Under the pieces are notes generated by a model. It did no database searches. It saw nothing but the letters and a program-made list of their open reading frames with translations, and had not been told where the DNA came from. A DNA stretch of 64,000 bases from Cytobacillus sp. NCCP-133 (GTDB lineage Bacteria; Bacillota; Bacilli; Bacillales; Cytobacillaceae), in the NCBI RefSeq assembly GCF_026011715.1, contig NZ_BRVM01000001.1, positions 258,689 to 322,688 of the forward strand. Direction: 5' to 3'. Within the stretch, counting starts at the first letter, position 1; every line of letters starts with the position of its first letter. Positions 45,316 through 56,336 of the stretch are shown piece after piece. The position numbers and the translations under genes are program-made.

Positions 45316-45339
45316 ATTCAGACTCCTTTTTGAGTTTTG

Positions 45340-46488
45340 TTAAATTTGTTCATTTTCCAAAAGCGGTACCTTGTCTTTGCTATCAAGCATGATGACTTCC
45401 TCCAGATAAAAACCTGCCAGGCATGTTTTTCCATTTGGGGAGCAGCTAATGGGGGTATTTTCCATTCCCTCTATCAAGATATCCTTAACCCCTTCATTCG
45501 TATTGAAGGAAATAAGCTGAAAGTCTCCTGCATACGTATCACTGTCAGCACTATAAAGAGGCTGAAATGTGATGAATTGATCTCCTGCCCAGTCATAATA
45601 AGGGACAAGCCAATCAGAGAATCTTGTTAAATGCGGCACAGCCAAAACCGATTGCTTTTGAAAGCGATTATCCATAAATGTATAGACAGCCTGGTCCGGT
45701 TCATCTGAGGAAACGGTTATAGTCATTACTCTATTTTTTTCAGAATCAAATTGGAAAATATTCTCCAGGATCTCTGTTTCATTATCTCCACTAATCTGCC
45801 GCTTTATCATAGGCGCGAATAAAGACGGATTATCACTGTCCCATGCAAGATATAATAAATTGTTTTCATCCGCCCATTTGGCAAATGGCTCCTTTATTTC
45901 AATTTCTTCAAGATTGCCTGTCTTGATATCCAAATGGTAGGACGTAAAATCCCAATCCTCTGTAAAGGAGGAAACAAAAAGGGATTCTTCTTTATACGGA
46001 TTCCATTCAACTGCAAGATCAAATGCAGAAAGACTTTTATCTAAGACAGCTTCTCCATTCTCTTTAACAACGGTCAAATTACTTTCGTATGTCCCTGGGG
46101 ATGAACGGATCAGCACATATTTTCCATTTGGGCTGACTGTAACCGCTACGATAGGAGCAGATGATTTATAAAAGAGGCTTTGGCTTCCAGAAAACAGGTC
46201 ATATATATACACACTTGATCCGGTGCCCGCATTTACAGTGTAAACAATCTTTTCATTGCTGAGCCATCCATTTGCTCCCTGAAACTCCCCATTAATATCT
46301 TTGATAGGCACTAGCATGGCTTTCTGGTCATCGGCAGGAGGTGCGGACTCATCAGGGCTTGGCTGCTCCTGTTTTGATTCCCGAAGAATCTCGGTCTTTT
46401 CTGTTTGTTCACAGGCTGTGATCACTACGATGAATAACAGGAACCAAAAAAGAAACCTGCATTTATATGTAATTTTTAAATTTTTCAA
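45340..46488 (-). CDS. yqgU: YqgU-like lipoprotein, beta-propeller
   Basis: 382 residues. Lipoprotein signal peptide FLFWFLLFIVVITAC with Cys at about residue 26 and an acidic linker, then repeated blade-like segments such as VYIYDLFSGSQSLFYKS and VTVSPNGKYVLIRSSPG, consistent with a six-bladed propeller. Displayed on the outer face of the membrane. TTG start at 46488 after GGAGGTGCGGAT. Function unknown. Confidence 0.85.
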   Translation of the reverse strand: MKNLKITYKCRFLFWFLLFIVVITACEQTEKTEILRESKQEQPSPDESAPPADDQKAMLVPIKDINGEFQGANGWLSNEKIVYTVNAGTGSSVYIYDLFSGSQSLFYKSSAPIVAVTVSPNGKYVLIRSSPGTYESNLTVVKENGEAVLDKSLSAFDLAVEWNPYKEESLFVSSFTEDWDFTSYHLDIKTGNLEEIEIKEPFAKWADENNLLYLAWDSDNPSLFAPMIKRQISGDNETEILENIFQFDSEKNRVMTITVSSDEPDQAVYTFMDNRFQKQSVLAVPHLTRFSDWLVPYYDWAGDQFITFQPLYSADSDTYAGDFQLISFNTNEGVKDILIEGMENTPISCSPNGKTCLAGFYLEEVIMLDSKDKVPLLENEQI

Positions 46489-46572
46489 ATCCGCACCTCC
46501 TTCTCTACCTATATATGAGTACGTAAATAACGTAAAAACGTTTCAAATATAAACGATTTTTTAATAGGAAAA

Positions 46573-46605
46573 AGCCGTTTTTCCGGCATCAGCTGGAAAA
46601 CGGCT
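46573..46605 (-). terminator. Terminator of yqgT
   Basis: The stem AGCCGTTTTTCC/GGAAAACGGCT is followed by TTTTTCC on the minus strand. It lies 90 bp after the yqgT stop. Confidence 0.8.
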
Positions 46606-46693
46606 GAACTTCATGCGCTAATAATATGATAGTTATTTTAATCTCTAAGAAATTAAATTACAATACAGAAGCTGGCATCCTGGTAAATATATT

Positions 46694-47881
46694 TTACATA
46701 TAGAGCGAAGCCAGGAAAATACCAAGGACCTCTTCATATATTTCATCATACTGGGATAAAGGCAATGGGTTGATTCCTCTTCCCAATTCGATCGTGAACC
46801 CCGGCTTTCTGAACTCCTGTATAAACCAATCCTTATAGCCGGCAAAACTGTCTATATACTGTACTGCTCTATAGCCGCTGACCCGTTCGAATTCAGCAGC
46901 AATCACTTGCGATTCTGGGGGCTCCATTCCCTCATAACCCCAATAGAACTCAGATCCCTGTGTATGGAATGCAAGCATTCTATCGAATTGGCTGGTTCTT
47001 GCAAGGTCAGCCATAGCGATTGCTTCCGCTTCTGTTAACGGCGCCTCCCCAAGGTAGTCTCTAGGCGCAGGAGCATCTTGTTCAGACCTTTCTTTTTCAA
47101 AGTCCCATTTGGCAGGGAATTGGTTATTTAAATCAACCCCTCTAATGTTTGCCTTCCAGCCGGAAAAATCAGTGCTGCCCCGATTAATTTCAATAACCTG
47201 TTCCCTTGCTTCTGGGGGTGGCCCATTTATAACAAGATCAACGCCATCCGGGTTAACCATTGGCACAATGGAAAGATCGACAGAATTATATTGAGGCATC
47301 GTTGCCAAGCCTCTAATTGGCCTTTCATTGGTCAGGGATAAAAGGAAGCTATTTAATAAAGCCATTAAAATTGGTGTAGTAATCCACTCGTTTGCATGGA
47401 AGGAAGCATTTATATGAACTTTTTTACTTCCCCTTCCCAGCCGAACTTCCTGAATCGGCTTCCCAAGAACACTGTTACCAATCGGATTTAACTTTATAAA
47501 AGGATAGATATCAGCCAAAGCGGATAGATCAGCTGTTAAATCCTGATAGTCATAATCTCTCCTGCCTTCCACAATCGGTGAAATGACCCGCTTTGGAAGC
47601 TTTGCAACTGTCCCTACAGTAAGACGATCTGGATTAAGGGTTTGATTAATCAGCAGAAGAGCATCTATGGACAGGTTTCTGGAAGAGCTTAGCTTCCAAA
47701 GAGTATCTCCCTTTTTTACTGTATAGTTTTTCAGGGTGAAGCCAGGAATGTTAACCTCCTGTCCAATCTGCAGCGATGAGGGATTTACACTTGGATTTGA
47801 ATCAACTATAAGGCTAATCGGTATCATGAAGAGCTGGCTGTAATACCATAACGAATCTCCGGACCGGACTTTGACTTTCAT
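46694..47881 (-). CDS. yqgT: Gamma-D-glutamyl-L-diamino acid endopeptidase I-like (YqgT)
   Basis: Cleaves the D-Glu to diamino-acid bond in wall peptides. 395 residues from the ATG at 47881 (after AGGGGGAGAAAG). Two LysM repeats (about 2-45: VRSGDSLWYYSQLFMIP; 52-95: YTVKKGDTLWKLSSSRNLSI). The M14 zinc carboxypeptidase domain has HINASFHANEWITTP (zinc His and Glu), VPMVNPDGVDLV, LAFHTQGSEFYWGYEG and the catalytic Glu in GFTIELGRGINPLP. No signal peptide, as in the family. Confidence 0.92.
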   Translation of the reverse strand: MKVKVRSGDSLWYYSQLFMIPISLIVDSNPSVNPSSLQIGQEVNIPGFTLKNYTVKKGDTLWKLSSSRNLSIDALLLINQTLNPDRLTVGTVAKLPKRVISPIVEGRRDYDYQDLTADLSALADIYPFIKLNPIGNSVLGKPIQEVRLGRGSKKVHINASFHANEWITTPILMALLNSFLLSLTNERPIRGLATMPQYNSVDLSIVPMVNPDGVDLVINGPPPEAREQVIEINRGSTDFSGWKANIRGVDLNNQFPAKWDFEKERSEQDAPAPRDYLGEAPLTEAEAIAMADLARTSQFDRMLAFHTQGSEFYWGYEGMEPPESQVIAAEFERVSGYRAVQYIDSFAGYKDWFIQEFRKPGFTIELGRGINPLPLSQYDEIYEEVLGIFLASLYM

Positions 47882-47950
47882 CTTTCTCCCCCTTTCCATC
47901 GTTTCAATCTTATGAAATAATTGAGAAAAGATGACTGTTTTTCCGCAGAA

Positions 47951-47974
47951 AAAGCCTGCAAAACCGCAGGCTTT
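47951..47974 (-). terminator. Terminator of yqgS
   Basis: The stem AAAGCCTGC/GCAGGCTTT is followed by TTTTCTG on the minus strand, directly after the yqgS stop. Confidence 0.85.
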
Positions 47975-47978
47975 CAGG

Positions 47979-49859
47979 CTATTGGCTATTATCCATTGCA
48001 GATTTCGGATCTGCTCCTTCATAGAACCTCAGCAAATCTCCATAGATAATTTTATCTGAATATTCAAGCTCATTCTTTGCCTTCTCCATATAGGGTTCAC
48101 ATAAAGATTTATCTGCAGACTGTCCTGTATCTTTTTCATAACAGATCCCTTTTGTATAAACATGATTTTTCGTTATAAAGCTTCCGTCACGCAATACTGC
48201 TAGATCCATTTTATTTTTGGCAAATAAGTCGGTGCCAAATTCAATAGATCCTTTTGTATCCACTCCTAAAAGGTGTAGAATCGTTGGTTTAAGGTCGATT
48301 TGACCGGAAACATTGGAAATCGTTTTCCCTTTGTGCCCCGGGATATGAATGATTAACGGCACTTTTTGAAGCTGAGCACTGACAAACGGCGTTACGTCTT
48401 TCCCGAGAAGCTCTCCCATCGCTTCATTATGGTTTTCGGAAATTCCATAATGGTCTCCGTATAGAATGATAATTGAACCTTCGTATAAATCTTCTTCTTT
48501 TAACCGCTCGATAAAAATTTTTAGTGCTTCATCCTGATATCGAACTGTGGGAATATAATTATTTACTGTTTTGTCTGCAGAATGATATGGCTCAATAAAC
48601 TGATCGTCTTCCCCTAATTCAAAGGGAAAGTGATTAGTCAGGGTAATGAATTTTGCATAAAAAGGCTTTGGCATTTCTCTTAAATGCTTAACAGATTGCT
48701 CAAAGAAGTGGATGTCCTTTAAGCCCCAGCCGACTGAATTTTCATTGTTTACCTGATAATCCGGCAATGAATAAAAACGATCATATCCAAAACCTTTATA
48801 CATAAGATCCCTATTCCAAAAACTTTTGTTATTTGCATGAAGGGATGCTGCGAAATACCCTTTATCTTTTAGAATTTCCGGTGTGGCATGGTATTCGTTC
48901 CCTGAATGGGTGAAGAAAACAGCACCACGGCTTAGCGGATACAGCGAATTATCCAGGAGAAATTCGGAGTCTGACGTTTTTCCCTGAGCAGTCTGATGAT
49001 AAAAATTGTCAAAATAATAGCTTTCCTTTATAAAATCATTCAAAAATGGGGTAATTTCCTGTTCATTTACCATTTCATTGATGACAAAATTCTGGGTAGA
49101 TTCCATGGATATCAGGATTACGTTTTTTCCTTCCGCAATTCCAAACATCTTTTCATCCGGCTTTTTATATTTGGTTGATACATAATTTTTTATGTCAGCA
49201 AGTTCACTTCCATCTGCAAATGCCCTTTGGGCTGATGACTTAGTTTGAAGGAAAAGATCATAGATATGATAATTATAGGTTCCAATGTTCTTAACAAGCA
49301 TTTCTCTGTCAAATGTTCTTGTCAGCAGCTGAGGACGTTCGGTTTCCGCTAAGGCAAGATTAAAGAACCCAATGGCGATTGCAGCTAAAAAGTATACCCT
49401 CTGATATATTTTGGATGCAGGCCGATAAGGAGCCAACCGAGGTTTTAAGGAAATCAGTAAAACCAGGACTGCAAAGTCAGTAAAATATAGAAAATCATTC
49501 CAATTTAAAAGTTCGCTTACACTGCTTCCCAAATCACTCATATTGCTCGCCTGGAAAAGCACTGGAATCGTTAAAAAGTCATTAAAAAATCTGTAAAAAA
49601 CCACATTGGCAAATAACACTGCGGAAATAATAAAACTGGAAATCAAGATATATCGTCTTTGCTTATTTTTTTTCATAAACAACCCTAATCCAAGGGTTAG
49701 CAGTATAAAGCTTAACGGATTAAGAAGCAAAATGAATTCCTGTTTCCAATTTTCAATCTTGATTTCAAAGCTTGTTTTATAGACAATATATGTTTTAAGC
49801 CAAAGCAGTACTGTCGCAATGATAATCAGTGAGAGGTTTGGCCATTTCTTTTTCCTCAT
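47979..49859 (-). CDS. yqgS: LTA synthase family protein YqgS
   Basis: Glycerol-phosphate transferase that builds or primes lipoteichoic acid at the outer membrane face. 626 residues: five N-terminal transmembrane segments (to about residue 180), then an extracellular sulfatase-type domain. Metal and catalytic motifs are [36 protein letters not shown] (Thr nucleophile), [12 protein letters not shown] and [22 protein letters not shown] after GGGAGGTAGAAATCA. B. subtilis has four such paralogues; this is the YqgS position. Confidence 0.94.
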   Translation of the reverse strand: MRKKKWPNLSLIIIATVLLWLKTYIVYKTSFEIKIENWKQEFILLLNPLSFILLTLGLGLFMKKNKQRRYILISSFIISAVLFANVVFYRFFNDFLTIPVLFQASNMSDLGSSVSELLNWNDFLYFTDFAVLVLLISLKPRLAPYRPASKIYQRVYFLAAIAIGFFNLALAETERPQLLTRTFDREMLVKNIGTYNYHIYDLFLQTKSSAQRAFADGSELADIKNYVSTKYKKPDEKMFGIAEGKNVILISMESTQNFVINEMVNEQEITPFLNDFIKESYYFDNFYHQTAQGKTSDSEFLLDNSLYPLSRGAVFFTHSGNEYHATPEILKDKGYFAASLHANNKSFWNRDLMYKGFGYDRFYSLPDYQVNNENSVGWGLKDIHFFEQSVKHLREMPKPFYAKFITLTNHFPFELGEDDQFIEPYHSADKTVNNYIPTVRYQDEALKIFIERLKEEDLYEGSIIILYGDHYGISENHNEAMGELLGKDVTPFVSAQLQKVPLIIHIPGHKGKTISNVSGQIDLKPTILHLLGVDTKGSIEFGTDLFAKNKMDLAVLRDGSFITKNHVYTKGICYEKDTGQSADKSLCEPYMEKAKNELEYSDKIIYGDLLRFYEGADPKSAMDNSQ

Positions 49860-50112
49860 GATTGATTTCTACCTCCCTAATCTTTTGGAAGAAAAACAAA
49901 GCAATCAGCCATTTTTTCATATAATAAGTAAAATATATTTCACCTCTAAAACCTTAATACTTGATAATCTGAATTTTATTAGTATTAGCTACTCGAAATG
50001 CAATATACAGAGGGGGTGATCTGTGTTTACCCTCATTATTAAACGTTTTAAACATCATTTGGTGACTGATTTTTTAAATTCATAAACAACAGATATCCAC
50101 ACACATGAAAAA

Positions 50113-50135
50113 AACACCTGCTCTTACAGGTGCTT
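50113..50135 (-). terminator. Terminator of glcK
   Basis: The stem AACACCTG/CAGGTGCTT with a six-base loop is followed by a T-run on the minus strand. Confidence 0.85.
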
Positions 50136-50143
50136 TCAAAGCG

Positions 50144-51106
50144 TTATTTGTTTTTAGCCAACCAGGCTGCTCCAATCACTCCAGCATCATTTCCTAAAGT
50201 AGCAATATCAATTACAGTAGATTCCTTCACTCTTGAGAAAGCAAATTTGCCAAAGTTTTCAACAACTGGTTTTAATAATATATCTCCAGCTTTAGATACT
50301 CCGCCGCCCAGCACAATTTTTTCCGGGTTTAGCGTGTTTGCAATATTAGCCAAAGCCACTCCTAAATGCAATGCGGTTTCGCTAATGACTAAAAGTGAAG
50401 TTTCATCTCCAGCCCTTGCTGTATCGAATACATCCTTTGCTGTGATATGGCCCTTCTCGTTATATAACCCAGCCAGGTCACCTGTTGTACCCATTTGGAG
50501 CCTATCAAAAGCTTGACGTACAATACCGGTAGCGGATGCGATTGTTTCAAGGCAGCCAATCTTGCCGCAATTGCAAGGTGCTCCTCCTGAAGCTAACGAA
50601 GTAATGTGTCCAATTTCACCTGCTGCCCCGCTTGTTCCCTGGACAATATCTCCGTTAGCAATAACGCCGCCGCCGACACCTGTTCCTAGTGTAACGCACA
50701 CAAGATCTTTTGCCCCGTTACCGGCTCCCTTCCACATTTCGCCAAGAGCAGCACAGTTTGCATCATTATTGATGATCACTGGAAGAGAGGTTTCCACTTC
50801 AAGCAAATCTTTTAATGGGTAGTTATCTTTCCACCCCAGATTCACTGTATTATACACCACACCAGTAGCCAAATTAACTGGTCCTGGCGCTCCCATGCCA
50901 ATACCTATGATCTTATCCTTCGTCAAATCAAGCTCTTCAAGCTTTCTGTCTATCGCTTTCGCAATATTAGTTGTTATATTTTTTCCTTCTTCTGTGTTAT
51001 CAGTTGGGATCTCCCATTTGTAAAGTATTTCCCCATAGTAATTGATAAATGCAAGTTTGGTTGTTGTTCCGCCTAAATCTACTCCAATTAGCCACTTCTC
51101 TGCCAA
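50144..51106 (-). CDS. glcK: ROK-family glucokinase
   Basis: Phosphorylates glucose with ATP. 320 residues from a TTG at 51106 (after AAAGGTGATCAAT). [20 protein letters not shown] (phosphate 1), [36 protein letters not shown], and the ROK zinc motif with [19 protein letters not shown]. It lies just downstream of yqgQ, as in B. subtilis. Confidence 0.96.
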   Translation of the reverse strand: MAEKWLIGVDLGGTTTKLAFINYYGEILYKWEIPTDNTEEGKNITTNIAKAIDRKLEELDLTKDKIIGIGMGAPGPVNLATGVVYNTVNLGWKDNYPLKDLLEVETSLPVIINNDANCAALGEMWKGAGNGAKDLVCVTLGTGVGGGVIANGDIVQGTSGAAGEIGHITSLASGGAPCNCGKIGCLETIASATGIVRQAFDRLQMGTTGDLAGLYNEKGHITAKDVFDTARAGDETSLLVISETALHLGVALANIANTLNPEKIVLGGGVSKAGDILLKPVVENFGKFAFSRVKESTVIDIATLGNDAGVIGAAWLAKNK

Positions 51107-51122
51107 ATTGATCACCTTTTCT

Positions 51123-51323
51123 CTACTTTTTCTCCCTTAAACGCTGAAGTTCAGTTCGCAGGATCAACGCTGCACTTTGGTAGTCTTTCACCTCAATAAG
51201 CTGGGAATCATAAAGCTCTTTTATCTCAGATGCCATCAACTCCAAATCAGCTACCCTATCCCCTATGTAAATAATCGTCCCAAATTTCTTCAAAAACTGC
51301 TGTATGTCATAAATGGTTTTCAT
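51123..51323 (-). CDS. yqgQ: YqgQ-family protein
   Basis: 66-residue helical protein: [40 protein letters not shown] and a basic C-terminus. A structure is known for the family (DUF910), but no function; possible nucleic-acid binding. ATG after GAGGTAAAGA, 16 bp before glcK. Confidence 0.9.
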   Translation of the reverse strand: MKTIYDIQQFLKKFGTIIYIGDRVADLELMASEIKELYDSQLIEVKDYQSAALILRTELQRLREKK

Positions 51324-51445
51324 TCTTTACCTCGACCTTATTCATAAGTTTTTGCCACATTTAAGTATAATCTAACTTCCCCACCTCCTCAAGAGGGAGG
51401 GGCATCCATCCTCATAATCCCATCACAGTTGTTAATATATGAAAA

Positions 51446-51476
51446 GAAACCCTCCCAGAACACAGGGAAGGTTTCC
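51446..51476 (-). terminator. Terminator of the spoVAF-like gene
   Basis: The stem GAAACCCTCCC/GGGAAGGTTTC with one mismatch is followed by TTTTC on the minus strand, just after the stop codon. Confidence 0.8.
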
Positions 51477-51484
51477 AAAATAGT

Positions 51485-52945
51485 CTAACGATCGGGATCT
51501 TTTGGATGCAGGAAGCGTGGACGCCTATTTTTTAGCGGGATAGGGGATCGGATCAATACATCCCTGAATGCCCTCAGATTAAAAGGAATAAAAGGCCACA
51601 AGTACGGCACCCCAAAAGACTTCATCCTTGCCAGCATAATAATGAGCAGCACGATTCCGATTACATATCCGTATGTATGGAAAATACTTGTTGCAATCAG
51701 CAAACCTATTCTTATCAGACGATTGGCAAGGCTCATTTCGTAACTAGGCGTCGAAAATGTCCCGATGGCTGCTATTGCCAAATATAAAATCACTTCATTA
51801 ATGAATAAACCAACTTCAACTGCAACCTGGCCAATCATCAAGGCTGCCACCAGCCCTAGAGCCGTGGCAAGAGCGGTTGGGGTATGGATTGCAGCCATCC
51901 TCAGCATGTCCAGCCCTACTTCTATGATTAAAAATTGTACTACTAATGGAAGCTGGCCGGTTTCATTTGGGCCGACGTATGATAAAGCATCTGGCAGCAA
52001 TTGTTGATCAACCGCAAATAGATACCACAATGGCAATAGAAATATTGAAGCCCAAACTGCCAAAAACCGGACAAACCGCAAATAGGCACCTACAAGGGGT
52101 TTATTCCTGTATTCCTCTGCATGTTGCAGATGATGCCAAAATGTAGTTGGGGTAATGATTACACTAGGCGACCCATCCACGATGATGCACACATGCCCTT
52201 CATAAAGGTGTGTTGCTGCTGTATCCGGCCTTTCTGTATATCTGACCATCGGATAGGGGTTCCAGTGCCGGCCTGAGATAAATTCCTCAATGGATTTTTC
52301 AGCCATGGGCAGTCCATCCGTATCAATCTTGGAAAGGGATTCTTTAATTTTCTCTACCATATGCGGATCCGCTATGTCTTCAATATAGCTGACAACAATA
52401 TCTGTTTTGGAACGCCGGCCTACTTGCATATATTCCATGCGAAGAGTCCTGTCCCTTATCCTTCTCCGGGTTAAAGCTGTATTAAAAACGAGCGTTTCAA
52501 CAAAACCATCCCTTGAACCGCGGACAACCCTCTCAATATCCGGTTCCTGAGGGCCTCTAACAGGATAGGTTCGTGCATCAATCAGAATAGCTTTATCCAC
52601 TCCGTCTACAATCAGGGCAGTCGGTCCAGCGAGTACCATATCCACTACATTATTTAGATCATCACTTGTTTCTACCTCAACATAAGGAATATATGTTTTT
52701 ATAAGCCTGGATAGGGTGTCCCCTTCCAGCTGATCTTTGTCCAGGCCAGCCAGCATTTTCATCAAGTAGTGTAGTATATCATCTTTTACAAAACCGTCTA
52801 CCAAATAGAGAGCCATTTCCCTCTCTGCATATTCCACGTCAAGCTGAATAACATCAAAGCTTTTATCTACACCAAGAGCTTCCCTTAGGTAGGCTATATT
52901 TTCTTTCAGCGATACCTTTACAGGTTCCCGTTTTACCTTCTCCAA
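51485..52945 (-). CDS. SpoVAF/GerA-family spore germination protein
   Basis: 486 residues from a TTG at 52945 (MEKVKREPVKVSLKENIAYL), which has GAGGTGGGG just upstream; the frame extends to an ATG at 53008, but that region lies against the gluP terminator. Soluble N-terminal domain (SFDVIQLDVEYAEREMALYL; LVFNTALTRRRIRDRTLRM), then about five membrane helices (VRFLAVWASIFLLPLWYLFA onward) with HTPTALATALGLVAALMIGQ. SpoVAF of B. subtilis lies in the spoVA operon and works with FigP in germination; here it stands alone. Confidence 0.85.
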   Translation of the reverse strand: MEKVKREPVKVSLKENIAYLREALGVDKSFDVIQLDVEYAEREMALYLVDGFVKDDILHYLMKMLAGLDKDQLEGDTLSRLIKTYIPYVEVETSDDLNNVVDMVLAGPTALIVDGVDKAILIDARTYPVRGPQEPDIERVVRGSRDGFVETLVFNTALTRRRIRDRTLRMEYMQVGRRSKTDIVVSYIEDIADPHMVEKIKESLSKIDTDGLPMAEKSIEEFISGRHWNPYPMVRYTERPDTAATHLYEGHVCIIVDGSPSVIITPTTFWHHLQHAEEYRNKPLVGAYLRFVRFLAVWASIFLLPLWYLFAVDQQLLPDALSYVGPNETGQLPLVVQFLIIEVGLDMLRMAAIHTPTALATALGLVAALMIGQVAVEVGLFINEVILYLAIAAIGTFSTPSYEMSLANRLIRIGLLIATSIFHTYGYVIGIVLLIIMLARMKSFGVPYLWPFIPFNLRAFRDVLIRSPIPLKNRRPRFLHPKDPDR

Positions 52946-53010
52946 AATCCCCACCTCAGCATTTCTGTTCCATTCTTTTCCTTGCATACTATTCATCAGC
53001 ATAGACATGC

Positions 53011-53043
53011 AAAAAAAAAATCATACCACCGAGTGGCATGATT
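53011..53043 (-). terminator. Terminator of gluP
   Basis: An eleven-base stem (AATCATACCAC/GTGGCATGATT with one mismatch) is followed by a ten-base T-run on the minus strand. Confidence 0.9.
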
Positions 53044-53114
53044 CTTAATAATTGCAGTTAAGCACGTATTTTTCCTGGGTTTAAAGATAAGAGGAAACAA
53101 ATGGCAATGGTGCA

Positions 53115-54659
53115 CTATTGCCGGACTGATGTTTCCCTCTCTAATATTTGCTCCAATAGCTGCTGATATTCCTGCTGTTCCGGGCTTAAATCGACAGCCT
53201 TTTGTGCATGCTGCTTGGCTTTGGCTGCATTTTCTTCATCTAAATATAAAAGTGCTAGATTATAGTGCGCTTCATGGAAGGCAGCGTTATCTTTAATCAC
53301 ATGCTCGAGATGTTCCTTCGCTTCCTGAAGACGCCCCTCCTTTACTTCAGCATAGGAAAGCAGAAAATATAGTTCAGAAGGGGCTTCCTCCTCTTGAATA
53401 AAATCGATAAGCAATAAACGTGCTTTTTCATACTCCTCTGTTTTTATATATTCTTGCGCCATTATCATGGCAGTTTGGTCATTAATCATCTTTCCAGGTT
53501 CATTAAAACCATATTTTAATAATCCGGCAATCAAGCCGGCTGTAAAAACTAAAAACAGCATCTGAAGCCATGATTTCCTTTTCTTTGGAAAATGAACAAT
53601 CCCAGTGGCAAGAAAGCCTCCAATCAGCCCGCCGATGTGCCCGGCATTATCAATGCCGGGCACAGTAAACCCAAAAGCCAGGTTTATGCCCAGCACAATA
53701 AGGATATTGAATCCCATTGTTCGAAAGAAGAGCTTAGGATAAATTAGGCCAAAATACAAAAGTGCACCGAAACAGCCAAAAATAGCTCCACTCGCACCTG
53801 CTGATAAGGTTGGGCTAAATATAAAACTGGCCAAAGTACCGCAAAAGCCTGCTGAAAGATAGATAAATACAAACCTGACATTCCCATATACTCTTTCCAC
53901 TGCAGAACCCAGATAATAAAGAGCAAGTGTGTTCATTAATAAATGCAGAAGGCCGATATGAAGCACAATGGGCGTAAAAAATCGCCACCATTCACCATCT
54001 AATATAAGGGGGTTGAACTTAGCACCATATTTAATTAACGCAGCAGTATCTGTACTGCCTCCCTTCCATTCCAAAAACAAAAACATACCTAGTTGAATAA
54101 ATACAAAAATATAGGTGAAGAATGGTTTTCCGAAATGAAATAGTGCCTTTTCTTTCTTCGCCTTATTTACAGCATTTGATAAAGCTGACTGTTTGAGTTC
54201 ATCAGCATCTGTTTCCGTATACTCTCCGCCAGGGAAAGTAAATGGATCATGAAAGACTGATTCCATTTGTTTTATACTCCCAGGATTGCTGGATTCAATT
54301 AACATCGTTTGCACAGATGCTTTCCCATTTTCAGGAAGATATGGTTCAGTAATACGGAATTCATAGTCATCAACAGGCGGATAGGCGGTAACATATATAT
54401 TTAAGGCTGGCAGATTCTTTCTGCCCAGCTGCCTTCTAATGGATTCCGCTTTTAGGGCAGTTTCTTGAATGTCGCGCTGCATCCAGCTGCTCCAATCCAG
54501 ATTATATCTGAGCAGCCGTATAACCTTCGCTTCTTTGTGTTCAAGCTTTTCAAGCCAAAGTTCATCCTGCTCTTTAGATAGCTGAATTATTCTGTACTCT
54601 TGGACAGCAATAAAATAATGTGCCAGACTCCAAAATGTATAATCCTCTTGAAAGCCCAC
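53115..54659 (-). CDS. gluP: Rhomboid intramembrane serine protease GluP (YqgP)
   Basis: 514 residues from a GTG at 54659 (5 bases after GGGGG). Cytosolic N-terminal domain (to about 180), rhomboid core with six to seven helices: LHIGLLHLLMNTLALYYLGS, the catalytic Ser in SAGASGAIFGCFGALLYFG and His in GIDNAGHIGGLIGGF. The C-terminal half is a TPR-like helical domain (PSELYFLLSYAEVKEGRLQE; AAFHEAHYNLALLYLDEENA). In B. subtilis it takes part in membrane-protein quality control with FtsH, including the magnesium transporter MgtE. Confidence 0.94.
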   Translation of the reverse strand: MGFQEDYTFWSLAHYFIAVQEYRIIQLSKEQDELWLEKLEHKEAKVIRLLRYNLDWSSWMQRDIQETALKAESIRRQLGRKNLPALNIYVTAYPPVDDYEFRITEPYLPENGKASVQTMLIESSNPGSIKQMESVFHDPFTFPGGEYTETDADELKQSALSNAVNKAKKEKALFHFGKPFFTYIFVFIQLGMFLFLEWKGGSTDTAALIKYGAKFNPLILDGEWWRFFTPIVLHIGLLHLLMNTLALYYLGSAVERVYGNVRFVFIYLSAGFCGTLASFIFSPTLSAGASGAIFGCFGALLYFGLIYPKLFFRTMGFNILIVLGINLAFGFTVPGIDNAGHIGGLIGGFLATGIVHFPKKRKSWLQMLFLVFTAGLIAGLLKYGFNEPGKMINDQTAMIMAQEYIKTEEYEKARLLLIDFIQEEEAPSELYFLLSYAEVKEGRLQEAKEHLEHVIKDNAAFHEAHYNLALLYLDEENAAKAKQHAQKAVDLSPEQQEYQQLLEQILERETSVRQ

Positions 54660-54771
54660 TTTTTCCCCCACTCTCTATTAATGAACCATCAAATTCTGTA
54701 ATATGTTTAATTAACTATAGGCAAAAAAACTGCCATTTGTAAAAGAAAAAGACTCTATGAAAAAGCAAAAT

Positions 54772-54795
54772 AAAAAGACCTATTACGGTCTTTTT
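54772..54795. terminator. Terminator after the 66-aa gene
   Basis: The stem AAAAAGACC/GGTCTTTTT has a six-base loop and T-runs on both strands. Confidence 0.8.
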
Positions 54796-54799
54796 ACTC

Positions 54800-55000
54800 C
54801 TATTGCCGCCCATCCGAAGTACCCGATGAAAAAACAGAGCTCATCATCCGGTCCCGGATACCAGGGAAATTCATAACAGAGCTGACAACCACTCTGCGCA
54901 GTATGGCATTGCCGAAGAGGACATTTAGTAACCGGTAGCGGTTCTGATAAGCAAAGTATCCGCCAAGTCCAATCATGAATATAGAAAATAATCGAGACAT
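54800..55000 (-). CDS. Small hypothetical protein (YqgO position)
   Basis: 66 residues. One hydrophobic N-terminal helix (LFSIFMIGLGGYFAY), then a basic region (RLLNVLFGNAILRRVVVSS). ATG after GGAGGGATTTTAA and a terminator directly downstream. B. subtilis has yqgO between yqgP and yqgN; I cannot confirm homology by sequence. Confidence 0.7.
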   Translation of the reverse strand: MSRLFSIFMIGLGGYFAYQNRYRLLNVLFGNAILRRVVVSSVMNFPGIRDRMMSSVFSSGTSDGRQ

Positions 55001-55087
55001 TTAAAATCCCTCCTCTTTATATTTTGAGAAGAGGGATTCACTTTTATCCACATTGGATATATGTCAAATTTAACATTTTTTGCAATT

Positions 55088-55510
<423 letters not shown>

Positions 55511-55550
55511 TTATGGGATGGCTATTGAAATGTTAATCCTTCATTTCTTA

Positions 55551-56336
55551 TCACAGTAATATATACAGAAGCATACCCAAAGCTGCTGAAGCCAAACCCG
55601 AAAAAAAGTTGACAAAGTCATTGTCCGCGAAATGTTTGCCTTTAGCTAAATTTGTCTTTTGTCCGCAATGAATCAATTTTTCCACCGCTGCACCGCAAAC
55701 ATTGCATTTATACTTTGCCTGCAAAAAAGCTCCCAAAACAGAATCGATGGCATTGCCGGCAAATCCAAAAATGAAGATGAAGAAGGCATCAAAAAATGTT
55801 ATTTTAAATAAAAACAGAGACAAAAGCGCAATGGCTGATGAACCCAAAAAAGCAGCAAATGTTCCTAATGTGCTTATAGCTCCTGAAGTTCCTGTCTCAA
55901 TTGGCTTAAAAGTGCGAATGGATATGGGAGGCTTTTTGCTCAGCGAACCAATCTCTGATGCCCATGTGTCCGAATTGGCAGATGCCAGACTGATTAGGAA
56001 TCCCATCAGCCAAATCTCGGATGGATAGGCAAGGTAAAAAAAACTTGCAAAGCAAGCCAAGCCACCATTAGCCGCTACCTGCCTCCAATCCCGTCTTGAG
56101 CCCTTTTCATGCTTGTCTGCAACTTTCAATTTTTGTGTGCTTTTATATTTGGACCAGAGACTGGAACTGGCAAAAAAGAATCCTAATACAAGCAGTCCTT
56201 GAACCCCAAAGCCATAGCCTACAGCAAGGCCAATGACAAATGAAGCCAGGCTGCCTGAAAATGACAGCAAATTGAGATAAACACCCGCCATAGCAGTGAT
56301 CAAAACAAAAATGAAGATGAACGTGTACTCAAGCAT
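55551..56336 (-). CDS. DUF92 membrane protein
   Basis: 261 residues from the ATG at 56336, overlapping the fthC stop by 8 bases. Six or more hydrophobic helices with FSGSLASFVIGLAVGYGFGV, ANGGLACFASFFYLAYPSEI, SANSDTWASEIGSLSKKPP and FAGNAIDSVLGAFLQAKYKC followed by a CNVCG pair. DUF92/TMEM19 family; relatives are linked to phytyl-phosphate or other prenyl metabolism in plants and cyanobacteria. Role in Bacillaceae unknown. Confidence 0.88.
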   Translation of the reverse strand: MLEYTFIFIFVLITAMAGVYLNLLSFSGSLASFVIGLAVGYGFGVQGLLVLGFFFASSSLWSKYKSTQKLKVADKHEKGSRRDWRQVAANGGLACFASFFYLAYPSEIWLMGFLISLASANSDTWASEIGSLSKKPPISIRTFKPIETGTSGAISTLGTFAAFLGSSAIALLSLFLFKITFFDAFFIFIFGFAGNAIDSVLGAFLQAKYKCNVCGAAVEKLIHCGQKTNLAKGKHFADNDFVNFFSGLASAALGMLLYILL

